A stretch of 64,000 nt of DNA from Novilysobacter_A longmucuonensis. Its GTDB lineage: Bacteria > Pseudomonadota > Gammaproteobacteria > Xanthomonadales > Xanthomonadaceae. Location: NCBI RefSeq assembly GCF_046600735.1, contig NZ_JBJMAW010000001.1, positions 1 to 64,000 on the forward strand, read 5' to 3'. A program made the translations under genes and the position numbers. This document shows positions 27,689-37,000 of the stretch, piece after piece (the stretch's first letter is position 1; each line of letters starts with the position of its first letter). The notes under the pieces were generated by a model, which was not told where the DNA came from, made no database searches, and saw nothing but the letters and a program-made list of their open reading frames with translations.

Positions 27689-28608
27689 AATTCTGGCTGG
27701 GGGTCACCGACAACGGGTGGTATGACTTTCTTGCCGGGCGTGGATTGGATGAAGTCAATTTCTGGCAACCCAGTGCCTCACCCCCGTTTACAAAGGCTCC
27801 CACAGGGATGCCGTTTCTATTCAAGCTTAAACGGCCTAACAACCACATTGCGGGCGGTGGCTTCTTTGTCACCTACTCCACGCTGCCAATTGCCCTTGCG
27901 TGGGAAGTATTCGGTGAAAAGAATGGAGCTGCAACGCTCGAAGATCTGAGGCGCCTCCTTGGGCCGTTAACAGGAAATCGACGTGACGGCGAGATCGGCT
28001 GCACAGTGCTCGCAAACCCCTTTTTTCTGGACAAAGCATCTTGGATTAAGGACCCGGCTGGTTGGGCCTCTAATATTGTCCGTGGAAAGATGTATGAGTC
28101 GGGCTCACGAGACGGCGAAGGAATCTGGCACGCGATCGCCAGCCGCTTCCGTCCAGATCAGTACTCTGAGCAGGTTCCGGCGGCGGCAGTTGCTGAGGCG
28201 CAAGCCAAATACGGTTTGCCAGTGCTCGTCAAACCGCGACTGGGGCAGTCATCGTTCCGGGTTTTGGTCACCGACGCTTACAAGCGAAGGTGTGCGATCA
28301 CCGGTGAAAACACGCTGCTGGCGCTCGAGGCTGCGCACATAGTTCCCTACGCAAATGAAGGAAGCCACGACGTGCGCAACGGCCTGCTTCTGCGGGCCGA
28401 CTTCCATCGACTCTTTGACGTCGGATTGGTGGGCGTTACGCCGGACCTTCGAATCAGGATCAGTCCCCGAATCCGCGAAGCGTATTTCAACGGAAAAGCC
28501 TATTATCGAATGAACGATCAGCAACTGTCCGTGGTGCCGGACCTGGCATATCTCAGGCCTGATCCCGATCGGTTGAACTGGCACCTGCAAAACCGATTCC
28601 AAGCATGA
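27685..28608 (+). CDS. HNH endonuclease family protein
   Basis: A 307-aa protein. The N-terminal domain (KFWLGVTDNGWYDFLAGRGLDEVNFWQP...PFLFKLKRPNNHIAGGGFFVTYS) is of a kind commonly fused to stand-alone HNH nucleases and may be a nucleic-acid reader. The C-terminal HNH domain is DAYKRRCAITGENTLLALEAAHIVPYANEGSHDVRNGLLLRADFHRLFDVGL, with the His of AAHI, the Asn of RNGLLL and a final His in DFHRLFD. Such proteins are often restriction-like defence nucleases. ATG 27685 overlaps the stop of the methyltransferase remnant. Target specificity unknown. Confidence 0.85.
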   Translation: MKFWLGVTDNGWYDFLAGRGLDEVNFWQPSASPPFTKAPTGMPFLFKLKRPNNHIAGGGFFVTYSTLPIALAWEVFGEKNGAATLEDLRRLLGPLTGNRRDGEIGCTVLANPFFLDKASWIKDPAGWASNIVRGKMYESGSRDGEGIWHAIASRFRPDQYSEQVPAAAVAEAQAKYGLPVLVKPRLGQSSFRVLVTDAYKRRCAITGENTLLALEAAHIVPYANEGSHDVRNGLLLRADFHRLFDVGLVGVTPDLRIRISPRIREAYFNGKAYYRMNDQQLSVVPDLAYLRPDPDRLNWHLQNRFQA

Positions 28609-28616
28609 GGACTGCC

Positions 28617-28967
28617 ATGACACCTGTTGGCAATGAGCTCCTGCAGGAACTTCTTAAGTTCCGCCGAGACAGAGACTGGCAGCAATTTCATACGCCACGG
28701 AACTTGTCAGCCGCGCTGGTAACAGAGGCGGCGGAATTGCTCGAGTGTTTTCAGTGGGCCAGGGATGCTGAACTTGTCGATCTCGTCGCTCGGGAGCGGC
28801 AAGCTATCGAGGACGAGATCGCAGACGTAGCGATTCTGTTGTCCTATCTGTGCAACGATTTGGACGTGGATCTTGATTCTGCGGTAAGGAAAAAGTTGCG
28901 GAAGAACGAAGCCAAGTACCCAGTGCACCTCGCCCACGGCACCGCCAAGAAATATGACAAGTTCTGA
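28617..28967 (+). CDS. MazG-like nucleotide pyrophosphohydrolase
   Basis: The 116-aa protein belongs to the all-alpha NTP pyrophosphatase (MazG/RS21-C6, dCTPase-like) group. It has FHTPRNLSAALVTEAAELLECFQW with the metal-binding ExxE, then RQAIEDEIADVAILLSYLCNDL with the ExxD. It would hydrolyse non-canonical or deoxy NTPs to NMP and pyrophosphate. ATG 28617 is preferred because GAGG (28607-28610) sits at proper distance; the ATG at 28605 overlaps the HNH stop. It is cotranscribed with the HNH gene. A role in nucleotide control during phage attack is possible but inferred. Confidence 0.85.
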   Translation: MTPVGNELLQELLKFRRDRDWQQFHTPRNLSAALVTEAAELLECFQWARDAELVDLVARERQAIEDEIADVAILLSYLCNDLDVDLDSAVRKKLRKNEAKYPVHLAHGTAKKYDKF

Positions 28968-29244
28968 CCGGCTCGACGCAGCGTGCACGATGCGCGAGGC
29001 CGGCGACCTGTTCCCGCACCCGAAGATGGCCCGGAACGGGGTCAGGTCCACTTAGTTGAATGGCCGCTATTGGCCGCGAGCAGACACTGCTCGAACAAAG
29101 GCCTACCACGGTCCGTATCTGTGTTGAGAGTACTTTCTAAATCGACTACTCATGGCTCAGGCAACAGCGCAGTAGGTGACGCACTGGCGATCGTCCTTGA
29201 TGGCGTTTGCCACCGCGCTCCAAGCCCCCATACTCGTCCCCGCC
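28968..29244. other. Right edge of the accessory island
   Basis: No gene was recognised. The stretch includes GGGGTCAGGTCCACTT (29039-29054), a word similar to the GGGGTCAG-type ends seen at RAYT- or IS-linked elements in this group. No inverted partner is visible. No duplicate of the tRNA 3' end was found, so an attachment site cannot be defined. Composition returns to the high-GC background at about 29200. Confidence 0.35.
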
Positions 29245-29886
29245 ATGGATGACTTCCTCTTCGCACTCGACCTGACCGGGACCTTCGTGTTCGCGATCAG
29301 TGGCGCGACCATGGGTACGCGGCACCGGCTCGATCTGTTCGGGGTGCTGGTGCTGTCGTTCGCGGCGTCCAGCGCCGGCGGGATCCTGCGCGATGTGCTG
29401 ATCGGGGCGACGCCGCCGGCGGTGCTGGAGGACTGGCGTTACCTGGCGGCGGCCTGCCTGGCGGGGCTGATCACGTTCTACCGCGATGCCGACATCGAGC
29501 GGCTGCGCAATCCGGTGCAGTGGTTCGATGCGGCCGGGCTGGCGCTGTTCGCGGTGGTGGGCGCCAACAAGGCGCTGGAGTTCGGCCTGGGGCCGGTGTC
29601 GGCGGTGTTGCTGGGCATGCTGAGCGGCATCGGCGGCGGGGTGGCCCGCGATGTGCTGGTGGCGCAGGTGCCGGTGATCCTGCGCGCCGAGTTCTACGCG
29701 GTCGCGGCGCTGTTCGGCGCGGCGGCGGTGGTGGCCGGAAGCCTGCTGGGTTTTCCGCCGGCTGCGTCGATGGTGGCGGGCGCGCTGCTGTGCTTTGGCC
29801 TGCGCTTCTTCGCGATCCGCCGCGGCTGGCGCTTGCCGGTGGCGCGGCAGCGGGGCGCCTCGCCGGGGCCCGGTCCCCACCGGTAA
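29245..29886 (+). CDS. Trimeric intracellular cation channel (TRIC/YicG/UPF0126) family protein
   Basis: A 213-aa inner-membrane protein with seven hydrophobic segments in two homologous halves. The first half has FVFAISGATMGTRHRLDLFGVLVLSFAASSAGGILRDVLIG. The second repeats the pattern as ALFAVVGANKALEFGLGPVSAVLLGMLSGIGGGVARDVLV. The GGxxRD motifs at both places are diagnostic. The family conducts monovalent cations in archaeal and animal members; bacterial roles are unclear. ATG 29245 (MDDFLFALDLTGTF) fits relatives; an ATG 45 bp upstream is also in frame. Confidence 0.9.
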   Translation: MDDFLFALDLTGTFVFAISGATMGTRHRLDLFGVLVLSFAASSAGGILRDVLIGATPPAVLEDWRYLAAACLAGLITFYRDADIERLRNPVQWFDAAGLALFAVVGANKALEFGLGPVSAVLLGMLSGIGGGVARDVLVAQVPVILRAEFYAVAALFGAAAVVAGSLLGFPPAASMVAGALLCFGLRFFAIRRGWRLPVARQRGASPGPGPHR

Positions 29887-29995
29887 GCAGCCTCGGCGCG
29901 GGCCATATCCGCGATCGCGCGCCGCGCGCGGGAAAGCAAGCGCACCCATGGGGCGTGCCGGGCGCATCTTTGCGCGACCGCAACCACCGTCTGCG

Positions 29996-31045
29996 TTACA
30001 CCGGATCGGTTTCGAGCAGCGCCTCTCGGTCCCCGACCAGTCGCGCCAGCTCGTGTGCCGCGCGACCCGGTGCGGCTGCCTTGTCCGCTTTGGCGGCGCC
30101 CTCGGAACACATGCCGCGGCTGTTGGGACACAGCAGCTGCATGTAGTCGGCGTCGAAGTTCAGCCGCTCCACCAGGAAATCGACAAACGCGCGCACCTTG
30201 GGCGACTGCACCTGGCCACGCGGGAACACCGCATTGAAGTCCAGCGTCGGACCGGTCCAGCCGGCCAGCACGCGCTGCACGTCGCCGTGCTCGGCATGCG
30301 CCTTGACGGTCACGTCGCTGGCGAGCATCAAGCCTTCGCCGCACAGCAGCGCGCCCCGGAGCGGGCCCGGGTCGTTGGCGACCAGCACCGGGTCGATGCG
30401 GAAGTCCTGATCGCGTTCGCCGTCGTGCAGCGTCCACACGTAGCCGCCGTTGCGGCGCGCCTTCTGCATCGCCAGCGTGCGGTGGTGCTGCAGGTCGTCG
30501 GGATGCAGCGGCTCGCCGTGGCGTTCCAGGTAATGCGGGCTGGCGTAGATCTGGGTGCGAAACACCGCGAGCCGGCGCGCGATGAGGTTGGAGTCGGGCA
30601 GGCTGCCGATGCGCAGCGCGACGTCGATTTCCTTGGCGATCAGGTCGAGCGGCTCGTTGGTCAGCACCATCTCCACGCGCAGTTCGGGATGGCGCGCGTG
30701 GAACTCGCCGAGCAGCGGCGCGATCCAGGTGATGCCAACCGAGTACGGCGCGGTAAAGCGCAGCCAGCCGCGTGGACCGCCCTGCAGCTGGCCGACCGCG
30801 CTTTCGGCTTCGTCGAGCTCGCGCGCGATGCGTGCGCAATGTTCGAAGTAGATATTGCCCGCCTCGGTGAGGCCGAGCTTGCGCGTCGTGCGGTGCAGCA
30901 GCTGCGCGCCCAGCCGCATCTCCAGGTCCTGCACCTTGCGGCTGACCGTCGTCTTGGGAAGGCGCAGCGCGCGCGCCGCGGAGATAAAGCTGCCGTGTTC
31001 GACCACCTTGACGAAGATCAGGGTGTCGTTGAGATCGCGGGCCAT
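29996..31045 (-). CDS. LysR-type transcriptional regulator (SmeRv/MexT-like position)
   Basis: A 349-aa regulator. The N-terminal winged helix is DTLIFVKVVEHGSFISAARALRLPKTTVSRKVQDLEMRLGAQLLHRTTRKLGLTEAG. The LysR substrate domain follows from about residue 90 (WLRFTAPYSVGITWIAPLLGEFHARHPEL). It carries a ~40-residue extension after the usual end (CSEGAAKADKAAAPGRAAHE...), unusual for the ~300-aa family. It is divergent from an SDR/MFP/RND/OMF operon, the arrangement of SmeRv with smeUVWX and similar to MexT with mexEF-oprN. It probably regulates that operon; the inducer is unknown. Confidence 0.87.
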   Translation of the reverse strand: MARDLNDTLIFVKVVEHGSFISAARALRLPKTTVSRKVQDLEMRLGAQLLHRTTRKLGLTEAGNIYFEHCARIARELDEAESAVGQLQGGPRGWLRFTAPYSVGITWIAPLLGEFHARHPELRVEMVLTNEPLDLIAKEIDVALRIGSLPDSNLIARRLAVFRTQIYASPHYLERHGEPLHPDDLQHHRTLAMQKARRNGGYVWTLHDGERDQDFRIDPVLVANDPGPLRGALLCGEGLMLASDVTVKAHAEHGDVQRVLAGWTGPTLDFNAVFPRGQVQSPKVRAFVDFLVERLNFDADYMQLLCPNSRGMCSEGAAKADKAAAPGRAAHELARLVGDREALLETDPV

Positions 31046-31405
31046 CGGAACGCTCCTTGTGGGCTCGAAAAAAGCTGAAAAACATCTCCCCGCGCGGACG
31101 GGGGCGGTGACGCAAGCATCGAAAACCAAGATCGTCGGCCCCGCCTGCGCAAAGGGCCCCCGCGAAACGCCTCGAAACTTTCCTGCTTCCGTCCCAGCGA
31201 AAGCCGGGATCCTTTGTGATCTTGCGCGCACCTCGCACAGCCGCGCGGAAGCGAGGAACGACGAGAAAAAACGGAGCCTTCGCAGGTTCGATGTGTGCAG
31301 GGAGGGTATTGGACCGCGTTCGGGACAATTATTCCCTCGATTGCCGGCTAATCAAGTGCCGGTGGTGGCCCTAGATTGTGCGCCGAGCCCTTACCGGTCG
31401 CCGCC
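31046..31405. promoter_or_regulatory. Divergent control region of the lysR and efflux operons
   Basis: This 360-bp spacer holds no gene. Its half nearer the efflux operon is locally A/T-rich (GGGACAATTATTCCCTCGAT at 31322-31341, GGCTAATCAAG at 31347-31357). It is the likely site for the LysR regulator, though no single nod-box-type motif is clear. A degenerate palindromic word (CAGCGAAAGCCGGGATCC, 31195-31212) belongs to the same family as the repeat in soeA. Confidence 0.45.
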
Positions 31406-31663
31406 ATGCTGACCTCCTCGACAACCCGGACCGCCTATCTGCTGCTGATGCTAGCGGCGATGTCGGTGCTGGTCGGTATTGCCACCCTGTTGTTCCGCCA
31501 GGGCCTGGTTGCGGGCGCTGGCGAGGCGCTCATGCTCGCGTGGGTTCTCTTGTTCGTGGTCGCATTGCCGCTGGGTCTGCTGCTGCTGCCGCTGCTCACG
31601 CTGCTGAGCGGGCGGCGCTCGCGATCGGCTGTCATCCCATTTACGGGAGAGAAAGTCCCATGA
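31406..31663 (+). CDS. DUF2798 family small membrane protein
   Basis: An 85-aa protein with two transmembrane helices (AYLLLMLAAMSVLVGIATLLF and ALMLAWVLLFVVALPLGLLLLPLLTLL), the layout of DUF2798 proteins. It is the first gene of the efflux operon and its stop overlaps the next start (ATGA). DUF2798 genes are often found beside LysR regulators and RND pumps, but the role is unknown. Confidence 0.75.
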   Translation: MLTSSTTRTAYLLLMLAAMSVLVGIATLLFRQGLVAGAGEALMLAWVLLFVVALPLGLLLLPLLTLLSGRRSRSAVIPFTGEKVP

Positions 31664-32610
31664 GCGGGACAGTGCAGGCGCCGGTCGTGGTGCTCGGCGG
31701 CACCGGCGTGGTCGGTCGTGGCATCGTCGCGGCGGCGGTCGCCCGCGGCCGGCCGGTGATCGCGGTCGCGCGCAATGCGTCCGCGCTCGATGCGCTGCAG
31801 CGCGAATACGCACAAGCCTGCGTGAGCACGCTGGTCGGTTCGGTCGCGAGCGATGCCGAAGGCGCACGGCTCGCGGCGGCGTTGCGCACGCTGCGGCGAC
31901 CGTTCGCGGGCGTGATCGTCGCGGTCTGCGGCGCCGCCGAGCGAGGCCGGCTGCTCGACCAGCCGGCTGCGTTCCTGCAGCGCAAGCTTGACCTCGACCT
32001 GTTGCCGCATCTCGCCGCGGCGCGCTATCTGCTGCCGTTGCTGGCCGAGTCCGACCGCGGCGGCAGCTACGTGCTGATCGGCGGCCCCGGCAGCGAGCAC
32101 CCGTGGGCGGGCTACGGACACCGATCGATCGGCGCGGCGGCGCTGCGTATGCTCGCGCGGGTGCTGCACGACGAAGCGCGAGCGCTGGCGGTGCGCGTGC
32201 AACTGCTCACCGTCGACACGCCGGTGTGCCGCGCGCAGGCCTGCGCGCGTAGCAGCCCGCAATGGCCGAGCGCGCTCGCTGTGGGTCAGCGCGCGCTGGC
32301 GCTGGTCGATCGCGACGCAGACGCCGCGCCTGCACAGGAGGTGGTGCGGTACGCCGGCACATCGAACGCTGCTCGCGCCTTGCCCCTCTCTCTTCCCCGC
32401 CAAAGCGGTGAAGAGGGCCGTTTGCGGGCCCCTGGCTCGAAGACGCCCGTCTCCGCCCTCTCGCAGGGACGGGCTCCAACAACGCCGCCGCCGAGCGACA
32501 CCGGGACTTTGCCGCTGCCCGTGCGCTGCCTGCACGACGCGCGCGCGCTGCTCGACGCGCTGGCCTCCCCGGCACTCCCTCCGAACCCTCACCAGGAACC
32601 ATCGTCATGA
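31660..32610 (+). CDS. SDR-family NAD(P)-binding protein (SmeU-like position)
   Basis: A 316-aa protein beginning with a Rossmann motif (VVVLGGTGVVGRGIVAAAVARGRPVIAVARN). It then has an SDR-like central strand (FAGVIVAVCGAAERG, SYVLIGGPGSEHPWAGYGHRSIGAAALRMLARVLHDEA), but no clear YxxxK pair. Residues ~241-280 are encoded by palindromic, low-complexity DNA (LPLSLPRQSGEEGRLRAPGSKTPV), which looks like an inserted repeat. The position between the regulator and the MFP matches smeU1 of the Stenotrophomonas smeU1VWU2X operon. Overlaps both neighbours by 4 bp, so it is tightly coupled. Confidence 0.75.
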   Translation: MSGTVQAPVVVLGGTGVVGRGIVAAAVARGRPVIAVARNASALDALQREYAQACVSTLVGSVASDAEGARLAAALRTLRRPFAGVIVAVCGAAERGRLLDQPAAFLQRKLDLDLLPHLAAARYLLPLLAESDRGGSYVLIGGPGSEHPWAGYGHRSIGAAALRMLARVLHDEARALAVRVQLLTVDTPVCRAQACARSSPQWPSALAVGQRALALVDRDADAAPAQEVVRYAGTSNAARALPLSLPRQSGEEGRLRAPGSKTPVSALSQGRAPTTPPPSDTGTLPLPVRCLHDARALLDALASPALPPNPHQEPSS

Positions 32611-33806
32611 CCCATATCGCGTTTCCGCCCCGGTCCATCGGCCACCCGCTGCTCGCGCTCGCCGCGGGCGTATCGATCGCGCTGGCCATCGCCGGCTGCG
32701 GCAGCCAGGCTGCGACCAACGAGGCGATGCCGCCGCCGCAGGTAAGCGTCGCGCCGGTGCTGAGCAAGCAGGTGCGGCAGTGGGACGACTTCACCGGCCG
32801 CGTCGCCGCGGTCGAAACCGTCGAGCTGCGCCCGCGCGTCAGCGGCTACGTCGAACGCGTGGCCTATACCGAGGGCCAGTTGGTCGGCAAGGGCGACCTG
32901 CTGTTCGTGATCGACCAGCGCCGCTACCAGGCCGAGCTCGACCGCGCGCTCGCCGAGCTAGAACGCGCGCGCAGCGAGGCTAGGCTTGCCGAAACGCAGC
33001 ACGCGCGGGCGCAGGCGCTGATCGAGGCGAAGGCGATCTCGCGCGAGGAGTTCGAAACGCGCCGCGCGGCGACCGCGCAAGGCCACGCGATGGTGCGCGC
33101 GGCCGAAGCCGCGGTCGCGAGCGCGCGGCTGGACCTGCAGTTCACCCAGGTGCGCTCGCCGATCAGCGGCCGTGCCGGGCGTGCGCTGGTCACCGCCGGC
33201 AACCTCGCCCAGGCCGACGCGACGTTGCTGACCACGGTGGTCTCGCTGGATCCGGTGCACGTGTACTTCGAAACCGACGAGCAGACCTACCTGCGCTACA
33301 ACGCGCTCGCGCGCGGCGGCGAGCGTGCGCGTTCGGAAAACGCGGTGCGGGTCGGGCTGGCCAACGAGGACGGCCACCCGCACGCGGGCACCATCGACTT
33401 CATCGACAACCAGGCCGACGCCGGCACCGGCACCGTGCGCGCGCGCGCGGTGCTGCCCAACCCCGATGGCGTGCTGACGCCGGGGCTGTTCGCGCGCGTG
33501 CAGCTCGAAGGCCGCCACGCCGCCGAAGCCCTGCTGGTCGACGACAAGGCGGTGCTGACCGACCAGGACCGCAAGTACGTCTACGTGCTCGGGCCCGACG
33601 ACACCGCAGTGCGCAAGGACGTAGATCTGGGACGCAGCGTCGAGGGCCTGCGCGTGGTACGCGCGGGACTGAACGAGCACGATCGGGTCGTCGTGCATGG
33701 CGTGCAGAAGGTGTTTTTTCCGGGCATGCCGGTAGCGCCGACGACGATCGCGATGGGCGATCCGGCGCCGGCCCTGCAGGTGGCAAGCGCGGCGGGGGTG
33801 CAGTGA
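32607..33806 (+). CDS. RND efflux periplasmic adaptor (membrane fusion) lipoprotein
   Basis: A 399-aa adaptor with a lipobox (LAIAGCGSQA, Cys near residue 31). The barrel-sandwich (lipoyl) halves are VELRPRVSGYVERVAYTEGQLVGKGDLLFVID and LDLQFTQVRSPISGRAGRALVTAGNLAQ. Between them is an alpha-hairpin coiled coil (residues ~110-170). Beta-barrel and membrane-proximal domains follow. It links the inner-membrane pump to the outer-membrane channel. Closest in layout to MexE/SmeV. The start overlaps the SDR gene's stop. Confidence 0.92.
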   Translation: MTHIAFPPRSIGHPLLALAAGVSIALAIAGCGSQAATNEAMPPPQVSVAPVLSKQVRQWDDFTGRVAAVETVELRPRVSGYVERVAYTEGQLVGKGDLLFVIDQRRYQAELDRALAELERARSEARLAETQHARAQALIEAKAISREEFETRRAATAQGHAMVRAAEAAVASARLDLQFTQVRSPISGRAGRALVTAGNLAQADATLLTTVVSLDPVHVYFETDEQTYLRYNALARGGERARSENAVRVGLANEDGHPHAGTIDFIDNQADAGTGTVRARAVLPNPDGVLTPGLFARVQLEGRHAAEALLVDDKAVLTDQDRKYVYVLGPDDTAVRKDVDLGRSVEGLRVVRAGLNEHDRVVVHGVQKVFFPGMPVAPTTIAMGDPAPALQVASAAGVQ

Positions 33807-33841
33807 TGGCCTCGCCAAGCTGATTGCCGCCGCGTCGAGGC

Positions 33842-33903
33842 GGCCGACCCTCCCCGGGACTTCTGCTCCCGCGTCCCCTCCCCCGCGGCGGGGAGGGTCG
33901 GCC
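33842..33903 (+). repeat. Strong hairpin between adaptor and pump genes
   Basis: GGCCGACCCTCCCC (33842-33855) and GGGGAGGGTCGGCC (33890-33903) form a perfect 14-bp stem with a 34-nt loop, 35 bp after the adaptor stop. It lies within a 227-bp gap in an otherwise overlapping operon. It looks like an inserted palindromic repeat and could alter pump expression relative to the adaptor. Confidence 0.7.
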
Positions 33904-34033
33904 TGGCGCCCGTTCCACCACCGGTCGTCATGCCCGCCGTCGCGGGACTGACGAGCAGATGCAAGAGCGGGAGCTCGGGACTTCCGTGCCCCTCGCAGGA
34001 CCCACGCGGCGCAGAGCCGCACAAGGACATTCC

Positions 34034-37000
34034 ATGGACTTCTCGAAATTTTTCATAGACCGACCGATCTTCGCCGCGGTGCTGTCGATCGTGATCTTCG
34101 CCGCCGGGCTGATTGCGCTGCCCGCACTGCCGGTCAGCGAGTACCCCGACGTGGTGCCGCCGAGCGTGCAGGTGCGCGCGGTGTATCCGGGCGCCAATCC
34201 CAAGGTGATCGCCGAAACGGTGGCGACGCCACTGGAGGAGGCGATCAACGGCGTGGAGGACATGATGTACGTCAAGTCGGTTGCCGGCTCCGACGGCGTG
34301 CTGATCACCACCGTGACCTTCCGCCCCGGCACCGATCCCGACCGCGCCCAGGTGCAGGTGCAGAACCGCGTCAGCCAGGCGCTCGCGCGGCTGCCCGAGG
34401 ACGTGCGCCGGCAGGGCGTGACCACGCAGAAGCAGTCGCCGACGCTGACCCTGGTCGTGCACCTGGTCTCGACCGACGGCCGCTACGACTCGCTGTACAT
34501 GCGCAACTACGCGACCTTGCGGATCAAGGACGAGCTCGCGCGGCTCGAGGGCGTCGGCAGCGCGCAGATGTGGGGCGCGGGCGACTACGCGATGCGGCTC
34601 TGGCTCGATCCGAACCAGGTCGCGTCGCGCGGCCTCACCGCGGGCGACGTCGTGCGCGCGGTGCGCGAGCAGAACGTGCAGGTCTCGGCCGGCCAGCTCG
34701 GCGCCGAACCAACGCCGGACGTCGGCGATTTCCTGCTGTCGATCAACGCGCAGGGCCGGCTGCGCAGCGAGGCCGAGTTCGCCGACATCGTGATCAAGAG
34801 CGGTAGCGATGGCGAAGTCGTGCGCCTGGGCGACGTCGCGCGCATCGAGCTCGGCGCCGGCGACTACACGCTGCGTTCGCAGCTCGACAACGACGACGCG
34901 GTGGCGATCGGCATCTTCGAGGCGCCGGGCGCGAACTCGATCGCGGTCTCGGACGCGGTGCGCGCGAAGATGGACGAGCTCGCTACGCGCTTTCCGGAAG
35001 GGCTCGGCTACGAGGTGGTCTACGACCCGACCGTGTTCGTGCGCGACTCGATCAAGGCGGTCGTGACCACGCTGCTAGAGGCGGTGCTGCTGGTGGTGCT
35101 GGTGGTCGTGCTGTTCCTGCAGACCTGGCGCGCATCGATCATTCCGTTGCTCGCGGTGCCGGTGTCGGTGATCGGCACGTTCGCGGTGCTGCACCTGCTT
35201 GGCTTCTCGATCAACACGCTGACCTTGTTCGGGCTCGTGCTCGCGATCGGGATAGTGGTGGACGACGCGATCGTCGTGGTCGAGAACGTCGAGCGCAACA
35301 TCGAGGAAGGGCTGACGCCGCTCGCGGCCGCGCACCAGGCGATGCGCGAGGTGTCTGGTCCGATCATCGCGATCTCGCTGGTGCTGTGCGCGGTGTTCGT
35401 GCCGATGGCGTTCCTCGATGGCGTGACCGGCCAGTTCTACAAGCAGTTCGCAGTCACGATCGCGATCTCGACGGTGATCTCGGCGGTCAACTCGCTGACG
35501 CTGTCGCCGGCGCTCGCGGCCAAGCTGCTACGTGCGCACGGCGCGCCGAAGGACACACCGACGCGCGTGATCGACCGCCTGTTCGGCTGGCTGTTCCGCC
35601 GCTTCAACCGCTTCTTCGGGCGCAGCGCCGAGCGCTACCAGGCCGCGGTGTCGAGCACGTTGCGCAAGCGCGGTGCGGTGTTCGCGGTGTATGCGGCGCT
35701 GCTGGTGGCGGCCGGGCTGATGTTCCAGGCGGTGCCGGGCGGCTTCATCCCGACCCAGGACAAGCTGTACCTGATCGGCGGCGTCAAGCTGCCCGAAGGC
35801 GCCTCGCTCGCGCGCACCGACGCGGTGATCCGCAAGATGAGCCGGATCGCGCTGGAGACCGAGGGCGTCGCCAGCGCGGTCGCATTCCCGGGCCTCAACG
35901 CGCTGCAGTTCACCAACACGCCCAACACCGGCACGGTGTTCTTCGGCCTGAAGCCGTTCGGCGAGCGCGAGCGCAGCGCCGCCGAGATCAATGCCGAGCT
36001 CAACCAGAAGATCGCGGACATCCAGGAAGGATTCGCGTTCTCGATCCTGCCGCCGCCGATCCTCGGTCTCGGCACCGGCTCGGGTTATTCGCTGTTCGTG
36101 CAGGACCGCGCCGGGCTCGGTTACGGCGCGCTGCAGGATGCGGTGAACGGTTTTTCCGGCGCGATCGCGCAGACCCCGGGCATGGCCTTTCCCATCAGCA
36201 CCTACCAGGCCAACGTGCCGCAGCTCGACCTGCAGGTCGATAGGGTCAAGGCCAAGGCGCAGGGCGTGCCGCTGACCGAACTGTTCGACACCTTGCAGAC
36301 CTACCTCGGCTCGGCCTACGTCAACGACTTCAACCAGTTCGGCCGCACCTGGCAGGTCATCGCCCAGGCCGACGCGCCGTTCCGCGACGGCGTCGAGGAC
36401 ATCGCCAACCTGCGCACGCGCAATGCCTTTGGCGAGATGGTGCCGGTCGGCAGCATGGTCGCGGTCGGTCAGACCTTCGGCCCTGACCCGGTGATCCGCT
36501 ACAACGGCTATCCGGCCGCCGACCTGATCGGCGAGGCCGACCCGCGCGTGCTGTCCTCGGCGCAGGCGATGGCGAAGCTTGAAGAACTCGCGCCGCAGGT
36601 GCTGCCGGCCGGCATGAACATCGAGTGGACCGACCTGAGCTTCCAGCAGGCCTCGCAGGGCAACGCGGCCCTGATCGTGTTCCCGCTCGCGGTGCTGCTC
36701 GCGTTTCTGGTGCTGGCTGCGCTGTACGAGAGCTGGACCCTGCCGCTGGCGGTAATCCTGATCGTGCCGATGACCCTGCTGTCGGCGATGGTCGGGGTGT
36801 GGCTCAGCGGCGGCGACAACAACGTGTTCGTGCAGGTCGGCCTGGTGGTGCTGATGGGGCTGGCGTGCAAGAACGCGATCCTGATCGTCGAGTTCGCGCG
36901 CGAGCTCGAGCTGCAGGGCAAGGGGATCATGGAGGCCGCGCTCGAAGCGTGCCGGCTGCGCCTGCGCCCGATCGTGATGACCTCGATCGCGTTCTGCGCC

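Noticed and set aside
28968..29244. Right attachment site of an integrative element
   Set aside because: No copy of the tRNA 3' end and no integrase gene could be found by eye.
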